From the NCBI GenBank assembly GCA_022457155.1, contig JAJGOT010000125.1, positions 1,229,501-1,293,500 of the forward strand: DNA of 64,000 bases, written 5' to 3'. Shown piece by piece: positions 61,218-64,000 of this stretch (position 1 is the first letter of the stretch; each line of letters begins with the position of its first letter). Position numbers and translations under genes: made by a program. This DNA comes from Cladopsammia gracilis (Eukaryota > Cnidaria > Anthozoa > Scleractinia > Dendrophylliidae). The notes under the pieces are model-generated. The model made no database searches, was not told the DNA's origin, and worked only from the letters and a program-made list of their open reading frames with translations.

Positions 61218-62050
61218 AGTGGCAAGAGCTTCTTAATTCGTCATCTACGGTGGTTTTTAGCGTCCACAAAAAGCATCTCTTGATGTTCTTTATAGTGTGG
61301 AATTTAGCGGCAGTTGAGTCGAATGTAAACTCGGTACCAGATCTCTCTCGATCCAACATTCTTTTACCCAAGAGTCAGTTCGCGTGTTGTTGGGACCCAG
61401 GCGTTCTTGGGAAAAAGCTCAAATAAATGTTTAATTTGCCGAAAGTTCGCCAAAGGCTTTGGAAAGAAGTCATGTTTCTTTTGACCATTCAATGCCGTTT
61501 ACCCAACTTTCGATCTATTTGGATGCCTTAGCTGAAATTCAACTGGCAGAAAATATATGGAACAAAATTCTTTTCTCCGAAAAACTTAGCGCAGTATGAT
61601 TTCCAAGAATTTTTAAAGAGAGCTATTTTAGCTGGTCAGGAGAACCAAAAATAGCATTTTTTTTTATCCTCTTGTATATATGAGCATCCCGAACAGTTAC
61701 TTGACAAAACAATTTGCTAAGGAGTGCCCGTGTTAACGGTCAATTTTGCAGCGTTTCCCCACGTAATTTGTTTGGCACCGTAGCAGCTCATCGCTGCCGT
61801 ATAATTTAGATTCATAATGGACCAACCAACAGAAGAAAAATCGAAATATTGCTAAATATAGCACATGAGTATGACGTAACTACAAATGCAGATAGAATAT
61901 TATTAAATAGAATCTAATTTTAATTAGATTTAATTCGAAATTAATGGTAATAGAACTTTTCCTTGCAACACCGCTGTCAGGTGATTATAGTCTAGTACAC
62001 GACCCCTTAAGCATGATAATTGCTTTAATTATTGATCGTGTTTAAATAAA
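61218..62050. other. upstream region of the ANKRD26-like gene
   Basis: Expected to contain the 5' UTR and promoter. No TATA box at a telling position, no CpG-dense island and no second gene seen. Confidence 0.4.
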
Positions 62051-62062
62051 AGCGGGATCTAC

Positions 62063-62063
62063 A

Positions 62064-62120
<57 letters not shown>

Positions 62121-62345
62121 GCTACTACTACTACTACTACTACTACTAGGTGGCTGAGAAACGGTAAGCCTAGCTACCATATCCTCTGTTTGTGTGGAGC
62201 GATGTTGAATTTGTGTTGAATTATTGTTATTCTTGAGGGAAATTTGTGATCCTCGTATTGAAAAAGCAACCTGAAAAAATTCAGGCTTGAACAGGATTCG
62301 AACCCATGACCTTGCGATACCTGTACAATGCTCTGTGTTGCCAAA
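62063..62345 (-). mobile_element. tRNA-derived SINE with (TAG)n tail (candidate)
   Basis: The minus strand has a perfect B box (GGTTCGAATCC) near 62290 within a tRNA-like head, then a body with GCCTGAATTTTTTCAGG and a long (TAG)n tail at 62063-62148. The A box is less clear. It lies about 0.9 kb upstream of the ANKRD26-like start. Confidence 0.6.
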
Positions 62346-62569
62346 TTTCACTTAGTATCTGCTTAGTATCTTTATTCAAACAGCTTGATCTGTTTTGAAA
62401 CCGTTTATTTTCATATTCACTTAGCTTTTTGCAAGCCCCTGAGATAAAAGGTTAGCTTTTTCACTCGTGTGTGGGTAGACTCTAGAGCAGTCTGTTATTT
62501 TTCTTTTATCAGTCAAACGACTACGGTTGCCAATCGCTGGAAATAACCTCCGAGAACACCATTCATCAT

Positions 62570-62694
62570 CTGTCTCGTCCCCAGTCGTCTTTCTTGGTAA
62601 GACGCGAGAGACGCGCGTGGGGGATAGACGCGGAACGAGAGAAGCGCAACCGAAAGGGGTCTCGTGAATTGAGAGACGACTGGGGACGAGTCAG
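62570..62694. mobile_element. 125-bp MITE with 9-bp target duplication
   Basis: Ends CTGTCTCGTCCCCAGTCGTC and GACGACTGGGGACGAGTCAG, flanked by ATTCATCAT (62561-62569, 62695-62703). Confidence 0.9.
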
Positions 62695-62703
62695 ATTCAT
62701 CAT

Positions 62704-62833
62704 CATTTATAGCTGCCGCGACATTGGATAGGGACTGGACATGAGTCTCAACGTGCCGTTCTTTGGCCAACTGTTGTTGATAGAGCGTTTCGTCAACAAA
62801 CTCGCCGACAAGCTCAAGCCGAGTCCTAGTCAC
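62704..62833 (-). other. protein-like open frame of unknown status
   Basis: A minus-strand frame reads RLELVGEFVDETLYQQQLAK and HVETHVQSLSNVAAAINDDE, which looks like a coded helix, after a possible acceptor (GTGACTAG|G near 62834). The overlapping plus-strand frame from 62741 (MSLNVPFFGQLLLIERFVNK) is equally open, so at most one is real. A 125-bp MITE interrupts the minus frame at 62570-62694. No family recognised. Confidence 0.25.
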
Positions 62834-62969
62834 TCGGAGGAAGAGAAAACCGTGATCATCCTTTCTCTCCCCTCACCCTCTTCGCCTTCCAGCCTAACTC
62901 CCACACCTTTGGTCGCGTCTTTTGACTCGCCTCAGTCCGCGGTTTAACTCATAGCTGGTTTTCCTTCTA

Positions 62970-62995
62970 CCCCCCCCCCCCCCCCCCCCCCCCCC
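62970..62995. repeat. poly(C) tract (about 26)
   Basis: Long C homopolymer between the Ly6-like exon and the orphan open frame. Confidence 0.85.
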
Positions 62996-63140
62996 GCAAA
63001 AACGTCCCCCCAGGATACTGAAGAGACCAAACAAATCTTAACTTTCAAATTATTATAGCATGATGTAATATATTTTAATATATTATATATTTTACTCTAA
63101 ACACATTACACTTAATAAGCTTATTGATAAACTGTGCATC

Positions 63141-63430
63141 CTAGTATTGGATTTGTGCCTTACAGCCATCCGCGCTACAGTGTGCCACAAAGCAGGCACT
63201 ATCCGTGGCACGGCCTGCAGGAGGTGGTGAGTAGCAGGCATCAATCAACTTCTTATAATCCTCAAGAGTAGAGCATCGGCGCTCAAAGTGAGTAGTGATA
63301 CCAAGGGCCAAGAACTGGTAAGCCACGCAGAGGTTCTGATCTGCCCGGCATGTTTGAATTCGGTGGTTGGCGTCCTGTGTGCAGGTGTAGTAATCATTCC
63401 CTGTGCAGACGTTGCATTGTAGTGGTGGGA
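63141..63430 (-). CDS. 3'-terminal exon of a cysteine-rich Ly6/uPAR-like (three-finger) protein, partial
   Basis: Reads from an acceptor (CGTACAG|) to a TAG. The deduced segment contains LQCNVCTGNDYYTC, then QTCRADQNLCVAYQF, RRCSTLEDY, DACYSPP and ACFVAHCSADGCKA. The C-x2-C start and paired cysteines late in the domain suit a secreted or GPI-anchored Ly6/uPAR-type three-finger fold. No GPI-signal hydrophobic tail follows, so a secreted form seems more likely. The signal-peptide exon lies outside the window or beyond the LINE fragment at 63690. Assignment rests on cysteine spacing only; function unknown. Confidence 0.6.
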
Positions 63431-63689
63431 CTGTACGAACACAAACAGAGCAAGAGAGAGAGAGAAGTTGGGAAACGTCTGCGCTACAAAACCGAACTAC
63501 ATTTATTTATAACTCTTTTTTAACGTCATGTGTTCTAATATTTAGATGAAATAGTCGGACTCAAAAGTTAAAACCACCTTGCATGTACATGTATATCAAC
63601 ACCCAAAAGTTACAAGTGCAAACTGATTAAAGGCAAAACACTTTTTCGACCTTTCGGGCTTTATTTTTTGCAAGCTCCAACCTCCTTCT

Positions 63690-64000
63690 TGTGATGCTTA
63701 AGTGGGAGAAGCTGTCTCTTCGTCGTAAAAAGCAGAAAGCTTTAATTATGTATAGAAAAATTGAATGAACTTGCCCCAGACTATCTTCAATGTCTCTTCA
63801 CTCAACGTCACGTTAATGATTATAACCTAAGAAATCTTGAAGGAAAGCTTTCGCTACCCAAGCCAAATACTAATTACCTAAAACGAAGTTTTTGCTACAG
63901 CGGGGCCTGTTTGTGAAACAACTTGCCCCAAGATTTAAAAAGCGTTTGTTCTATTGGGCAGTTTAAACGGGGTATTAAGAAAGTATCTGAGATATCGGAT
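63690..64000 (+). pseudogene. broken LINE reverse-transcriptase C-terminus, cut by window edge
   Basis: Translating in pieces gives LNELAPDYLQCLF, YNLRNLEGKLSLPKPNTNYL, KRSFCYSGACL and NNLPQDLKSV, the hallmark CR1/L2 RT tail order, with at least one frame change (near 63750 or 63910). It probably lies in an intron or flank of the Ly6-like gene. Confidence 0.7.

Noticed and set aside
62270..62345. Possible tRNA gene with a perfect B box
   Set aside because: The acceptor stem does not pair and a SINE body with microsatellite tail follows.
62025..62351. Minus-strand frame with a long polyserine run
   Set aside because: The serines come from the (TAG)n tail of a SINE; the rest is tRNA-like SINE sequence.

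Overview
The window looks like nuclear DNA of a stony coral or a close cnidarian relative. The evidence is AT-rich sequence, spliced genes with GT-AG introns, coral-style rhodopsin-class receptors, CR1/L2-like LINE tails, tRNA-derived SINEs and a dense load of small inverted-repeat transposons (MITEs). Species cannot be named from the sequence alone. No bacterial, viral, CRISPR or operon-like organisation was seen.

One gene dominates. On the minus strand, from an ATG at 61217 down to about 6000, lies an ankyrin-repeat plus coiled-coil protein of the ANKRD26 family. I placed 39 coding exons with GT-AG borders. Their phases join without a break into 1,879 codons, plus a short and uncertain terminal exon. 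In order, the protein has a basic N-terminus, six to seven ankyrin repeats (residues ~40-260), a long disordered acidic/Ser/Pro region, a 260-residue charged ER/K helix in a single exon, and about 800 residues that are mostly short coiled-coil exons. Vertebrate ANKRD26 is a centriolar distal-appendage protein that recruits PIDD1; that role is inferred here, not shown.

The largest intron (15767-26860) holds a tandem segmental duplication (unit 1 about 15928-20533, unit 2 about 20534-26733). Each unit carries one intronless seven-transmembrane receptor on the same strand as the host gene. The two receptors are close paralogues that lack several canonical class-A residues. The copies differ by a SINE (unit 1 only), a LINE fragment inside a local tandem array (unit 2 only), an extra ~1 kb segment (unit 2 only) and a frame-changing indel at the N-terminus.

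To the right of the ANKRD26-like start (61218-64000) are a SINE with a (CTA)n tail, a small MITE with a 9-bp target duplication, the 3'-terminal exon of a cysteine-rich Ly6/uPAR-like gene on the minus strand, and a broken LINE reverse-transcriptase tail cut by the window edge. To the left (1-5999) I see only repeats and no gene.

The introns are packed with repeats: at least a dozen MITE families with terminal inverted repeats (mostly TA targets, one TTAA, several 9-10 bp), several nested insertions, a dispersed satellite with its own terminal inverted repeats, a 76-bp minisatellite, degenerate tetranucleotide arrays and about ten long poly(G/C) tracts. The most unusual items are the receptor duplication nested in the ANKRD26-like intron, a tandem copy that lost exon 38, the TIR-bounded satellite, and the CCAAT-box-rich MITE family that ends about six bases from an exon donor. 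I did not find a convincing new enzymatic or defence system.
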